64,000 nt of DNA from Davidsoniella eucalypti (taxonomy: Eukaryota; Ascomycota; Sordariomycetes; Microascales; Ceratocystidaceae): positions 1 through 64,000 of the forward strand of contig RMBW01000096.1 in assembly GCA_004009845.1 (NCBI GenBank), in the 5' to 3' direction. The notes below the pieces were generated by a model. The model saw nothing but the letters and a program-made list of their open reading frames with translations. It made no database searches and was not told the DNA's origin. This document shows, piece after piece, positions 12,592 through 23,600 of this stretch (positions within the stretch are counted from its first letter, which is position 1; each line of letters starts with the position of its first letter). Made by a program: the position numbers and the translations under genes.

Positions 12592-12985
12592 TTTTCGGAC
12601 AACAGCTTGCATAATACAAGGCTAGACGATATCAATTATATTGCGATGTGAATATTTGCTTTTTTTTAAAAGGTATCGTGGGATTTTATTCTAGAATGCC
12701 TGTACCTTTTTCCTAAATTTTTGGCATAAAAATAGTTTCTTTAGACTCTAATTGATCTAACAGGCAGAGAAAGTTGTTCGGGTACTCATTACAAGATTGT
12801 AGTAGTGGGGTAATTAGTGTTAGGGTTATGGGTTACTCAACCAATCAAAACACTGAATTGGCTGTTTGAGCCAAAATTTCCTGGCTGCACCTCAGCCTAG
12901 TCTTGAAGCTATATCGAACGAATTATCGCGATACTACAATTATATCGCGTTGGTACCCTGCCATTAGCAACACCTATTTCTTGCG
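12592..12985. promoter_or_regulatory. Divergent promoter region, TGT / MRP51
   Basis: These 394 bases separate two divergent start codons, so both promoters must fit here. Near 12807-12840 lies a stretch with GGGGTAA, GTTAGGGTTATGGGTTA and ACTCAACCAATCA, combining telobox-like TTAGGG words with a CCAAT box. Telobox-like motifs are known in promoters of ribosomal and translation genes in fungi and plants. The functional link is inferred. Confidence 0.5.
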
Positions 12986-14377
12986 ATGGCGACACCTAGG
13001 GTTTCTCCGGGAGCGAAGCTCCTGAGATCATCTCGCATGTTCTCGCTGCCGAAACCGTTGCCGCCCGCGCAGTCCAGCATCAGCATCTACAGCACCCCGA
13101 TCTCCGCCACGGCGCATCACCCCACGGTACAAGCCATCTCATCGCCTTACGCCTCGCGTATCCAGGGTGATTGGGGTCTTAAACGCCCGCTACCGCTCAA
13201 AACAACCCTCAACACCACGACACCCATGATCCGTGTCAAGGCCATCGATGCCGTCGAAAAGCTTACCGATTTCAGCTCCGCTTCCGATATGGGTCTGACG
13301 TTGCAGAAGTTTCAAGAACTTGGCATTGCACTCACCATGCCCATCTTGACAACCCACCGTAACCAACCTGGAAAGATCTCCGTTTTCGAAGAGGGACACG
13401 ATTTCACCGCCATCGACGCATCAGCTGGTGACATCAGTCACTTGAGATGGAAGTTCAAGGGCCCTTGGTTGGGAGGTATGACTTCTGGCCAATTCGATAA
13501 ATACCTGGTCAACTTGCGGCCTCGGAGAGTTGAATTCCGCAGCTTCTTGCGCGAGAAGCTCGCTGCAAACATGAACAAAGAAGAGTCTCGGCAAGCCGTT
13601 GAGCGTGGAGAGAGCACACTACCAACGCCCAAGTCTCCCGAAGAAATCAGCGAAGCAGAGATGAACCAATTCATCCACCGCTTGCGCGATGACAGCCAAC
13701 GCTTCAACTTGTTCTCCTATGTCAGCGAGTTCCTTGATCTAGCCCCGGTGCCTCCTCCCGACCAGGTTATGCGTGCCAATGAGGGAGCTTCTCAGCCGTT
13801 GAACCCATACGCTAGCGAGGGACCTCCCAAGTGCCACCCATCAGCTGGTCTGTCGTATCTTAGAACTTCCCAGTATCTTTCCAACCACCCTCTCTACGGA
13901 CCCCAGAAGCACCGCCTTGCTCGCGCTAGAATTCTGAGCCCATGGACCGTTCCCGGCAAACCTACAAACATTCCCAAACTGGGTGTTGCTGGTGTTGTCA
14001 CTGATATTCCTCTTGGCCAGAACCCCTTCACTATCAAGCCACTTAACCGTGAGACTGAAATGGCTCGTGTACCGGGCATTCTCAGATTCAACCCTGCTAT
14101 TGAAGGTGGTGCTAAGGTTCTTGTCAACCCCAAGATTGCCAGAATCGATGCACAGGGTAGAATCATTATGACCATTGACGAGAGTCTTCCAGAGGCCAAG
14201 GTTGTACATGAAGAGCTTGTTGGCAAGGCACACATCTACCTCCAAGATTCTAAGCCCAACGTTGACTTGAATGGCGCTTCAAGTGACCCTTTCACCCCAA
14301 TCAAGCGCGTGAGACAACCATACCAATACCAGCAGAACCCAGTTGTGGGTAGCACACAGAACTACGGCCTAAGTTAG
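12986..14377 (+). CDS. MRP51: Mitochondrial small-subunit ribosomal protein MRP51 (bS1m)
   Basis: A single uninterrupted exon of 463 codons ends in TAG at 14375. MRP51 is a fungal protein of the mitoribosomal small subunit that also helps translate mitochondrial mRNAs through their 5' leaders. The start SPGAKLLRSSRMFSLPKPLP is the hallmark of the filamentous-fungal family. It is followed by GDWGLKRPLPLK, the phrase TTPMIRVKAIDAVEKLTDF, and a GPWLGG segment. The C-terminal part repeats RARILSPWTVPGK-like sequence and VAGVV. The N-terminus is basic and suits import into mitochondria. The ATG at 12986 fits the family start. Its position between the tRNA-modifying enzyme and RPS17 makes a small translation-related cluster, though each gene appears to have its own promoter. 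Confidence 0.9.
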   Translation: MATPRVSPGAKLLRSSRMFSLPKPLPPAQSSISIYSTPISATAHHPTVQAISSPYASRIQGDWGLKRPLPLKTTLNTTTPMIRVKAIDAVEKLTDFSSASDMGLTLQKFQELGIALTMPILTTHRNQPGKISVFEEGHDFTAIDASAGDISHLRWKFKGPWLGGMTSGQFDKYLVNLRPRRVEFRSFLREKLAANMNKEESRQAVERGESTLPTPKSPEEISEAEMNQFIHRLRDDSQRFNLFSYVSEFLDLAPVPPPDQVMRANEGASQPLNPYASEGPPKCHPSAGLSYLRTSQYLSNHPLYGPQKHRLARARILSPWTVPGKPTNIPKLGVAGVVTDIPLGQNPFTIKPLNRETEMARVPGILRFNPAIEGGAKVLVNPKIARIDAQGRIIMTIDESLPEAKVVHEELVGKAHIYLQDSKPNVDLNGASSDPFTPIKRVRQPYQYQQNPVVGSTQNYGLS

Positions 14378-14757
14378 GCCTCTACACGAACTTGATCATT
14401 AGTTGATAAAGGATATTTATTAGTTGCCACATAGTTTGTTGTCTTGGAGGCAATAAAGCATACACGCCTTAATGGAATCCATGTAATATAGAAATAATCA
14501 CTATGTATTATTATCCCCCAATAGCTCAATCCTTTGACGCAAATGCATCCTTATCATCTAGTGCAACATGACCCACTTCACCCACTATATCCATCACGTG
14601 ATGCACATAGGGCAAAGACGCACAAACGTAAATCCAGTTTAGCCCCACACTTGAAGAAATTCGAGTAGACTATGCCAAAATACTTTCAATTAGCGCTCGA
14701 GACGTCTCATCTTGATTCTAGTTTCCAACTCCAGATTATCACCATCAAGTCGTCAAA
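14378..14757. promoter_or_regulatory. MRP51 3' end and RPS17 promoter
   Basis: About 380 bases between two tandem genes. The first 150 bases are AT-rich and probably hold the MRP51 polyadenylation region. Nearer RPS17 are ATCACGTGATG, a palindromic E-box-like CACGTG (about 14593-14603), and a pyrimidine-rich leader. CACGTG sites are known in many fungal promoters; a specific factor cannot be named. Confidence 0.45.
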
Positions 14758-15431
14758 ATGGGTCGCGTTCGTACTAAAACAGTCAAGAAGTCCTCCAAGG
14801 TTATCATCGAGCGGTACTACCCTCGTCTCACCCTGGACTTCGAGACCAACAAGCGTATCTGCGATGAGATCGCCATCATTGCCTCCAAGCGCCTCCGCAA
14901 CAAGGTTCGCAGCCCACCACCAAACTACACACACAACATCGTCAGAAACGAATTCAATCGAAATGATAGAAAAAAAAAACTTGGCACGACAATCGATACC
15001 TTCGAACTCGCAATACTAACATCGGAAATCTATAGATTGCCGGCTACACCACTCACCTGATGAAGCGCATCCAGCGTGGCCCCGTCCGTGGCATTTCATT
15101 CAAGCTGCAGGAGGAGGAGCGTGAACGCAAGGATCAGTACGTTCCTGAGGTTTCTGCTCTGGACTTCACTCAGAACTCCGAGACTGGCCAGCTGGATGTC
15201 GATGTCGAGACTAAGGATCTACTGAAGTCTCTGGGCGTAAGTTTTTTTGTTACCACTATGGGCTTGACACAACTGTTTTTTTTTTTTCTCATATAGGTGT
15301 CATATCTAACATTGTTATTATCTTTCTAGTTCGACTCCATCCCCGTCAACGTCATTGCCGTCTCTCAGGTCCAGGTTGCCGAGCGCGGCAACCGCCGCTT
15401 CGGTGGTGACCGCCCCCCTCGTCGCGACTAA
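14758..15431 (+). CDS. RPS17: 40S ribosomal protein S17 (eS17)
   Basis: Three exons, 14758-14904, 15036-15236 and 15330-15431, give 149 residues. It is a core cytosolic small-subunit protein. The start MGRVRTKTVKKSSKVIIERYY and the segments NKRICDEIAIIASKRLRNK, IAGYTTHLMKRIQRGPVRGISFKLQEEERERKDQYVPEVSAL and VDVETKDLLKSLG follow the family almost word for word (shown here as joined phrases from separate exons). The last exon begins FDSIPVNVI and ends in an Arg/Gly-rich tail, RRFGGDRPPRRD. Intron 1 (131 bases) has a weak GTTCGC donor but a clear ACTAAC branch; intron 2 (93 bases) has GTAAGT and a long T run. It is tandem with MRP51 and convergent with RTR1. Confidence 0.97.
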
Positions 15432-15882
15432 ACTTTTTTTTTTTCGATTGTACAACTGGGTCTCACGGGTTAGCGGGATAACAAAAATGGGAATACAACT
15501 TGCTGCTAAGTGTCAAAGGGGGACCGGTAGTGAGTATACTCTTTTTAGATCGTTTTATGAACAGAACGCATCTTAACCCCCCACTAGGTGTCGCTGATTC
15601 TTGGAGATATACCCTTCTTGATGACGCTTGATTGCCAATATCCATATCCACAAAAAGATCTACCGTGACTACGGTTCGATCGCATCCACAGGCACTTGAT
15701 GTTTATCAGCTGACCTGTGAACTCTCTCAACTGCCTGTGGATATATGGGTCGAACCGATGTGTGATTTATGCCGAAATTTTGGCCTTGTGCAGGACCGTG
15801 CCTTGCTTGAAACGAACAATTGCATGTATATCAATGTTGGAAAGAATATGAGATATTGGTTTGTAGTATAAAATGGACTCTA
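15432..15882. other. Convergent 3' region, RPS17 / RTR1
   Basis: About 450 bases between the stops of two convergent genes. A T run follows the RPS17 stop. I see no gene here; a 79-codon frame at 15632-15871 has no recognisable feature. Confidence 0.6.
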
Positions 15883-16731
15883 TTATGCAGATGTTGATGG
15901 TCCCAACTTGGGAATATAACCGTCTACAACAAGATGAGCCTCTTGATCCTCGTCATCGTCAGATTCAGAAGCTATTTCTCGAGTATTATCGTTGGGATTG
16001 ATTGTAACCCGTACTCTGGTCGTGGCATCTCCGTAACGACCACTTTCACGACGTTCGACAGCCAGCTCCTTGAGGTTCTTTGTAGTTTGAAGATCCTCAG
16101 TAAGCTTGAGTTTGTCAAGATCTGATGTGACTCCGTTGAGCTTTCGTACAGCTTCTTGGCCTTCGTCATGGAGGTCGATATTGATGAGATTATTGCCGAC
16201 TCGTTCCCAGACGGCAGTTTCATTCAGTTGGACTCTGATATACAAGGCACGGCGTGCGCAGTGAGTTGAGCACCACTTTTCAATATCCTCTTTGGGTACA
16301 ATGTTGAAATCTTTCCGGCCCGAGTTGACGATTTTCCAAGCTCCGGTGCCCGCGACTTTGATTCGGGGTTTAGAACACAAGGTATAACCACAAAGGTTGT
16401 TGTGGTTACGTTCTTCGATTAATTCATCGTATTCGCTGGGTTGGAATATGCGGACGCGAGCCTTGAATTCTTGTATATCAGACAGAGCCGGATTTTTGGC
16501 AGAGTATCTGGGATCGCGGTCGACGGGGAACTCAGAGAGAATAAGGATATTGTCGAGGACTTGAGCTTCTATTTCTTTGCGTAATTGGATTGTCTTCGCA
16601 TGTTGGATCGCAACTTCGCGAGCGTACTTTTCGCGATCTTCCTTCGTTTGGTCGTCTTCGGAGTCGAGGATCTGCGATTTCTTTAAGATGCTTTTTAGCT
16701 TCGAGGCTGTTGCGCCACCTGAGAAGTCCAT
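15883..16731 (-). CDS. RTR1: RNA polymerase II CTD phosphatase RTR1/RPAP2
   Basis: A single exon of 282 residues. RTR1/RPAP2 proteins bind RNA polymerase II and remove phosphate from Ser5 of the CTD repeats; they also take part in polymerase nuclear import. The RTR1 zinc domain is visible: CGYTLC (Cys 114 and 119), then CSTHC (Cys 154 and 158), followed by ARRALYIRVQLNETAVWER, the most conserved part of the family. A helical, charged N-terminus (residues about 10-60) precedes it. The C-terminus is acidic (ASESDDDEDQE) and ends in VVDGYIPKLG, resembling the GYVP-type ending known in fungal members. Length and domain order fit the fungal family. The start at 16731 is the first ATG. The gene diverges from BBC1 across 1.5 kb. 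Confidence 0.93.
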   Translation of the reverse strand: MDFSGGATASKLKSILKKSQILDSEDDQTKEDREKYAREVAIQHAKTIQLRKEIEAQVLDNILILSEFPVDRDPRYSAKNPALSDIQEFKARVRIFQPSEYDELIEERNHNNLCGYTLCSKPRIKVAGTGAWKIVNSGRKDFNIVPKEDIEKWCSTHCARRALYIRVQLNETAVWERVGNNLINIDLHDEGQEAVRKLNGVTSDLDKLKLTEDLQTTKNLKELAVERRESGRYGDATTRVRVTINPNDNTREIASESDDDEDQEAHLVVDGYIPKLGPSTSA

Positions 16732-18231
16732 GGTGAGAAGAGAAGAGATGTGTGTTCGAGATAGAAAACACCATAAAGAGGTCGAGTTGATACGAGCACA
16801 ATATGATGACCTAGGAGTCTAGAACCGAATGATTAGAGTAAGTAAGAAATCTATAATAGAGTGCAGTTTGTTTGTATAAGCCTTCCATGTAGATAATGCA
16901 CCGATTTTGAGACAAGGCTGGCTTGTTAATTTTTATATATTTTCTATTGTAGCTCGAATTGAGGACCCCACTTGTTGTAATGAAGCCCTGAACTAAGGAC
17001 TTAATTTGCCGAAGCTCAGTCGTCATTTCTAGTTCTTGAAGAATTGCACGCAACTAAAAAACGGAGTGCGCCACTTAAAGTGGCCAATCATGCATCAAGT
17101 GGCGGGGCAGGAGACGACGTATCTCCCCAGAAACTCGACGGGGAAGGCAGCACTATAGCAAAAAGCGAGCATGCCTGTAACAGAAAGTGGCCTGAACGCA
17201 GCCAGATCTAGTATGGCACGGTTTTGAGTGTCTCTTGTTCTTCTCTTCGACCTACAACTCACCAATTCAATTCAACACACTGCTGGTGAATGAACGACTT
17301 TGTTGATTATTTCTTTCTGATTCTGCGAGTCGATATCGGTCTTGCCACCAGTTACACTTGTGGTTGTCCGATCTCTAGCTGTTGAGCAGCTCTAGAAGGA
17401 AACAAAGCAAGCAAACAAACGACTGTTGTTTGTGTGGAGCTGGTGCTGCTATTGGCCACAACAATAGCCAACGCCTCCAACAAGCCAAGTCACTGCAGGG
17501 CGTCTTTGTTTAGTGAGTGTACATCCCCCAAAATAGGCTGGTTTTAGTGATAGCTAGGCTTCCGTTTTGAAGGCAGTGCTAGTGCTTCTGCTTAGCCCAG
17601 CTTTCCCCATCCCGCCCAGTCGATCCTCCTCATACATACCCAAAACCGGCGATAGTTAATGTTCATGCGCTAACTTGGTGAACGCAGGCCAGTGGTCGTT
17701 GCAAACAAGACACGATACCATTCACAGCATTTTTCATTCCTTCCTGTTGGGGTCGTGCCTGTCGCATACTACTCGCACACATTTTAGCTTCGAATATCGT
17801 CCAAACCCAAATATCACCCCGGCTGTATCCTTCTGGCCATCGCCAAATCTTCAAGTATTTGCAACTCAACCGGCCATCTCCAGCCCCTCGACCTGTCTGC
17901 CCTGTTTACTTAGACCATCTCCATACCTCTCACTACAGCATAGTCGAACCGGTCGTTTTGGCAAAGACACCACATCTCCGAACCCTATAGTTGTTACCTG
18001 CATGCAAAGCAACCCCACTTTCGTGCTACGCTTTCTCTTTCTTTCTTCCTCTACCAAGTAGCATCTTGATTGGTTTGCCTTGGCTGCTAGGTCTAATAGT
18101 TCAAGGCAGCTATCTGTGCTTCGCTCCAGACCAGTATTGTCGTGTCGCCTGTCTGAATATTCTCTATCACCATCTCCCGCTAATACCAGCCTAGCCAACT
18201 TGACGATTGTTGCTAGACCCCGAACTTCACC
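16732..18231. promoter_or_regulatory. Divergent upstream region, RTR1 / BBC1
   Basis: Fifteen hundred bases between divergent start codons. The half near BBC1 (about 17230-18231) is rich in C and T on the plus strand, like a long fungal leader. An inverted repeat GCCACTTAAAGTGGC lies at 17070-17084, directly followed by CCAATCA, with another AAGTGGC about 13 bases further on. No gene is supported. Confidence 0.45.
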
Positions 18232-21200
18232 ATGGCCTTTGCCCCGTTCCGCGTCAAGGCTCTCTTCGAGTACGTTTCAGAACATGAAGATGATCTGAAC
18301 TTCAACGAAGGCCAAATAATTACCGTTACTGCAGAAGAAGACGATGATTGGTACCTCGGCGGGTATGACGACTCAGGCTCTCGCAAAGAGGGAATTTTCC
18401 CCAGAAACTTCGTCGAGAGAATCGAACCCACTGCGCCGCCGCGACCAACCCGGCGCAAACGGAACTCACTAGAGCCTACTGCGTCTATATCCACCCAGGG
18501 ACTTCCGGAGCCCCCGTCCACCGAGACTGTTACATCCCCTACAATCGCGCTAGCTTCCCCTCCGCCTGTGCCCGTGGTAGCGCCCGCGCCGGAACCAATT
18601 CCTGCCCCGGCCCCGGCCCCAGCGCCTACTCTTCCTCCTATGGCTCCGACCGAGCCCGTTCGTGAGCCTTTGCCTGAGCCTGTCGCTGAAGTTGCGCACG
18701 AAAGCATTCCTGTGTCTGTGATCGAAGCCCAACCGACACAAACCCCGCTGCCACCCTCGAATGATACTCCCAAGTCGCCCATCTCGTCTCCGGCTGTTCC
18801 GGGCCCGTCTATATCTAAGCCTACCCCGCCTCTAGCTGCGAAGGCTGCGCCACCGCCTAAATCTGGCGGCCCCCCTCCTGTTGTCGGTAAGCCGACTAAC
18901 AATGCGTTCCTCCAGAGAATTGCTGCTTTTAATAAGGGCGGAGGTGGTCCTGTTGTTCCTGTTAAGCCTAGTTCTGCGAACCAATACATCAAGAAGCCTT
19001 TTGTAGCTGCGCCTCCTAGCCGGGATGCGTATGTTGCTCCCGTACGGAACGAGTACCAGGCCCCTAAGATTTATCGCCGTGATGAAGACCCCGAAGTCAA
19101 GGAACAGGAGGCCGAAATACAGGAGGCTGCATCTAAGGCGGGCTTGATTGTAGATGATGCGCAAAACCGTGACGATGAGGATCAGCCCAAGCCTTTAAGC
19201 TTGAAAGAGCGCATGGCTTTGCTTCAGAAACAGCAACTCGAAGCTGCTCAGCGCCATGTTGATTTGTCGTCTAGAAAGGAGAAGCCGAAGAAGCCAGTCA
19301 AGAAGCTAGCCGAGAACCCGGAAATATCGGCTAGTTTGGAAAATGCATCGGAAGCTTCGGCGAAAGAGTCTATGGATGAAGCTCGTCCACCTATTCCCAT
19401 GTCACCCAGACGTCGTGTTGCCAAGGTGTCTGAGGCGACTGACGGAAACGAGGCTGATCTATCTGGAGCTGGAGAGACTACTGAAGGGCCCGAAGACCTT
19501 ACTGAGCGCGAGGAGCCTGATGAGCAGTTTACACCAAGCCAGCCTAGGGAAGTAGTCGCTACTGCGGATGCAGACGAAAGTGAGGGTGAAGAGGAAGATG
19601 ATGACGTTGACCCCGAAGTCAAGAGAAAGGAAGAACTTCGCGCCAGAATGGCCAAACTCAGCGGCGGCATGGGAATGGCTGGTATGTTTGGCCCAATGAT
19701 GGGCCTTGGTGGCCCTCCTCCCATCCGCAAAAAGAAGCCAGCCGCCCCTAAAGAGCGACAGTCAATGGATGAAAGCCGGGATGAGAACGAGACTCAAACT
19801 TTAGTAGCTGCGCCTCCAGTTCCAATTCCTGGAATGATGGCTTTGCCTGGCCTTTCACAGATGAGAAAGCCAGAAGAAGAACCTGCCCCAGCTCAAGCTC
19901 CTCCTGTTCCAGCCTCTAGTTCTCGGCCTTCAACCCGCTCAAACGAGTCAAACCCTAACCAGATCGACGGCGATGCGCCTCAGGTTCCTCCTCCTCCCGG
20001 TAAGTCAGCTCCCCGGCAACATTGAATTGGATACATTTTCTCTAACATTGAATCTAGCAATCCCAAGCAGTCCTCCGGCCCCTACACGCCATGTTTCAGA
20101 GAGTTAGTTGACCACTGCTTGCTGCAATCTTAAATAGAGCCCAACTAACATATACTCTTTTAGCTCGTGCTGCTCCTCCTCTTCCTCCAGTTCCGTCTCA
20201 TCCAACAACAGAAGAGATCTTGTCTCCTAGTCCCGGGTCAGCATCCGACGACGAGCAGACCGACGACCCTAGCCGTGTTGCTAGCCCAAGTGAGCCGACT
20301 ACGCCGGCAGCTCGGTCACCGCCTCCTCTGCCTCCGGCTGGCAGCTCGCCCGCAGCTACTTCCGTACCTCGGATCCCCCCTCTTCCCCCTGTAGCTTCGC
20401 CCGAGGAAACACCGTCGTCTCCCCAAAACAGAAGACTCAGTAGACCCCCGCCTCCGATTCCCGGGGCGCCACCCCCTACACAAACGAGAGCTCCTCCCCC
20501 GCCGCCGCCTGCGCCTGCCCCCAGCGGTCCAGCCATCGTCAATGGAGATGACCAGCTCGATGAAGCAACAGGCTATGATGGTGACTACGACACTGATATT
20601 GTGTCATCTACGCCTCATAGGAGTACCCAACGCCGTGATTCTTCGAATTCAGAAGTGCCTGCAATTGCTCCACCCCCTATTCCTACTAGTAATGCGCCAA
20701 GATTTGTTCCGCCTCCTATTCCATCTAATGCTCCTGGAACTCCCAGCGAGTCTCGTCGCTCTGTTGATGCGCCTCGGGTTGCACCTCCGCTGCCCCCCTC
20801 AGTTCCTCCGCCAATGCTGCATGCAGAGTCTAGTCATGAGCCAGTATATCGTCAACAGCGCCAAAGTCTCAACTATGGAAGCCGACAAATCTCCTCCGAG
20901 CCCAGAATCGAGGAGGACGAACCCTATAATGTAGCAACTTCCATCTCACCGCCACCCCGCGCACCTGCCATGTCTTCTATGCCCTCTCGGTCTGCTAAGC
21001 AGTCATTTGATGGCGTCCGGGTGCCTGTTCGTCGGTCTATTGACGTTGGGCGGCCATCTATGTCAATGGAATCCGAGTTCATAGCCAATGATGTTGATCT
21101 ATCTCCTCACACTGGCTGGTACACCAAGGATGGCCAGTTGCCTCCGGCCTTTGAGAACAGAAATGACATTCTCACAGAGAGTGAACAGGACACCTCAACC

Positions 21201-21848
21201 AATCAAGGTGCAAAGACTATCGTCACACGTACTATCTATGTGTTATTCCAGGACTACTCGCAAACCATTATCACTGTGCATTATGACCCTTACAACACTA
21301 CAGATGTAGATATCCAACAGCGCCACGAGCCTGCTCTTCGCACTCCACGCCAGGATCAACTAGAGGGCTTACACGAGCGGTATGGGCGGGCAATTGACGA
21401 AGCAGCTACCGCGAAGAAGGACACCGTTGTTGGTGACGGTAGCGCACACGCTCTCATTGCAGAGCTGCTGCGTCCCTATCACGATGCCCTGAGACCCATC
21501 GGCACTCGCTCTTTTGGTGCTCTGATCTACTCTAACATGGCCAACGTCACAGTCCAGGTCCACGACGAGATAAGACCAGGTGACATCATCTCTATCCGCA
21601 ACGCCCGTTTCCAAGGCAAACATGGTCCCATGCATGCCAAATACTCCATGGAGGTTGGCAAGCCAGATCATGTAGCCGTCGTCACGGAGTGGGATGGAAC
21701 AAAGAAGAAGGTGCGCGCATGGGAACAGGGCCGTGAGAGCCGCAAGGTCAAGATGGAAAGCTTCAAGTTGGATGATCTACGCAGTGGTGAGGTCAAGGTC
21801 TGGCGCGTTATGCCTAGAACGTGGGTCGGCTGGAGCGGAGCTAAATAG
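18232..21848 (+). CDS. BBC1: SH3-domain actin-patch protein BBC1
   Basis: Three exons, 18232-19999, 20058-20102 and 20164-21848, give 1165 residues, near the 1157 of yeast Bbc1. Bbc1 acts at cortical actin patches, binding type I myosins and Las17/WASP and restraining Arp2/3 activation during endocytosis. Residues about 5-65 form an SH3 domain (ALFEYVSEHEDDLNF, DDDWYLGGYDD, GIFPRNFVERIEP). A very long Pro/Ala/Ser-rich middle with many PPxP runs, acidic and Lys-rich stretches and KKPVKK patches follows. The last 200 residues form the conserved BBC1/AIM3 domain (LHERYGRAIDEAA, RPGDIISIRNARF, DHVAVVTEWDG, WRVMPRTWVGWSGAK), a papain/NlpC-like fold; I see no obvious Cys-His catalytic pair. Exon 2 is only 45 bases and keeps frame if skipped. 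The intron 2 donor is GTTAGT. Confidence 0.93.
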
Positions 21849-22630
21849 ACCAGATGGGACATCTGAAACATGGTCGATGATATCATGATTTGCATCTCAC
21901 TTGTTGATCAAGTCTTGTACGAGGAACAAGAGGTGGATGAATGGTACAGTCTCTCTTTTTTCTTGATATGAGAACTGTGGCTGTCACATTGAAGGTCTCG
22001 AGAACTTGAAGCTTGTAGTTTATCTGTTTTGCCAGTGTGCTTTATGATGCTTCTATTCTTTTCTTACCATGATTGACGATAGAAGCATCTTGGTCATTGT
22101 TTTCTTAGTTTCTTTTTTTTCTCTTTAGTAGCTCTCTTTTCTTTTCTTGCGCCAAATGACCCTATTTCCATCATCTTGTTGCTGTAGCTACACGTTTTGT
22201 TTGGCATTATACTAGCTCTTGGAGCATATAACACAAATTCATATATTATCATTGTTACCATCGTAAACATCGAACGAGTCATTGTTTTGGATATCGTCGA
22301 CACGATTTGAATTTACACATCACTGTCATATTGAGTATGTGGCTGTGGCTACGGCAATCCCTGAAATGTATATCACGCAGAAGCTGAAAGACTGGCTTGC
22401 CTGTAACGCTGTGCCAGTAGAACCAAGACTTTGCCGAGACGTTTTATCTCTTACGTCTATTACCCCAACATTTGTGGTATTACAAGTGTCACGATACACA
22501 AAGAACAAGAACAAAAGAGAAGAAGAAGAAGAACGAAAGAAGACGATATAGTAGAGATGTACAGTAGGTATGACAGCATCATGTACGAAGATGGTGGCGC
22601 CGTTGGGCTTCTGATTCTAGTTTGTCTGTA

Positions 22631-22648
22631 TTCTTTCTTTCTTTCTTT
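22631..22648. repeat. TTTC microsatellite
   Basis: Four to five units of TTTC or its rotation in a pyrimidine-rich context. Confidence 0.8.
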
Positions 22649-23566
22649 TCCGTCATTCCCTCATCCTTTATTTTAACCCTCGGTGATCTCTGTGCTATAA
22701 AGATTATTGGATTTTCCATAATACGAGGCTTGATAAGCCGTGTCCCTAGTAAGTAGGCCTACCAATACGAAGGGGAAGGGCGTGATGATACGCTTTCATC
22801 GACCCATATCTAACATATAGATTTTCCAGTATTTTCAATTGTTATTGTTCTTTTCTTCGTTTATTCTTTCTCTGTATTTCCATCTAGGACATGCCCGGAA
22901 ATGTCTTTCATCGTTCTCCCATGTCTCAAAATCTACTACTATGATACCCAAGATTCTGCTGACGTGGTGACATAATTTGCCATTTGGTGGAGGTGTGACA
23001 GAGAGCGGCTTAGATGTACTTCCAGTGCTACTTGAGAGCTGGCAGCTACGAATACAAAGCTAAAACCCGGATTCAATCTATCGAATAGCCTGCGAGACAG
23101 GCTAAAGCCGAGGGTTATATTAGTCCTTTGCCCTGGTGGATGGGTGTGCTAGCCGTATCAGCATGACCAAGGCCCCAACACGACGACATTCCTGGGCCTC
23201 TCTGTGTCGATGTGAGATGGTAGCCAACGGGAATCCAGCGGTGTTCCGTCGCTCGCAGCCTACTCGATATCTGAACGTTGTATTGAGATTCCCAGGGCCT
23301 GCACATTGAGCGCGGCGTTCCAGAGTTGAGCGAACAACGAGAGAATTGTATTCTCTCGTGCCGCCTCAGACGCGGCATGCGTAGACTTGTATCTTCATCG
23401 TCCCATTCTCCTGATACTGCCATGCAGCCTTTATGGATGTACCTGTACATGGCCATGTATAGCTACATTTCAGCCGAGCAATAGATCAAAGAGGAGACGC
23501 TTGAGGTAGGTTGGGAATAGTGAGAAGGATAGAAAAATAAATGGAGCACGAAAAAGGCCCCCCCCC

Positions 23567-23600
23567 CTCCTCCTCTCTCGCTTCTCGTTGAGAGGAGGAG
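23567..23600. repeat. Inverted repeat, 11-bp stem and 12-base loop
   Basis: CTCCTCCTCTC at 23567-23577 is the exact reverse complement of GAGAGGAGGAG at 23590-23600, with 12 bases between. It directly follows a run of C. The strict purine/pyrimidine strand bias could also allow triplex-type structures. Confidence 0.8.

Noticed and set aside
12810..12840. Telomere-like TTAGGG near MRP51
   Set aside because: Only a single unit plus a degenerate one is present. This is better read as a promoter word than as an interstitial telomere.
18213..18992. 259-codon Gly-rich minus frame, and similar ones at 19248-19730, 20198-20542 and 33765-34397
   Set aside because: These are antisense shadows of Pro/Ser-rich exons of BBC1 and of the 33276 gene.
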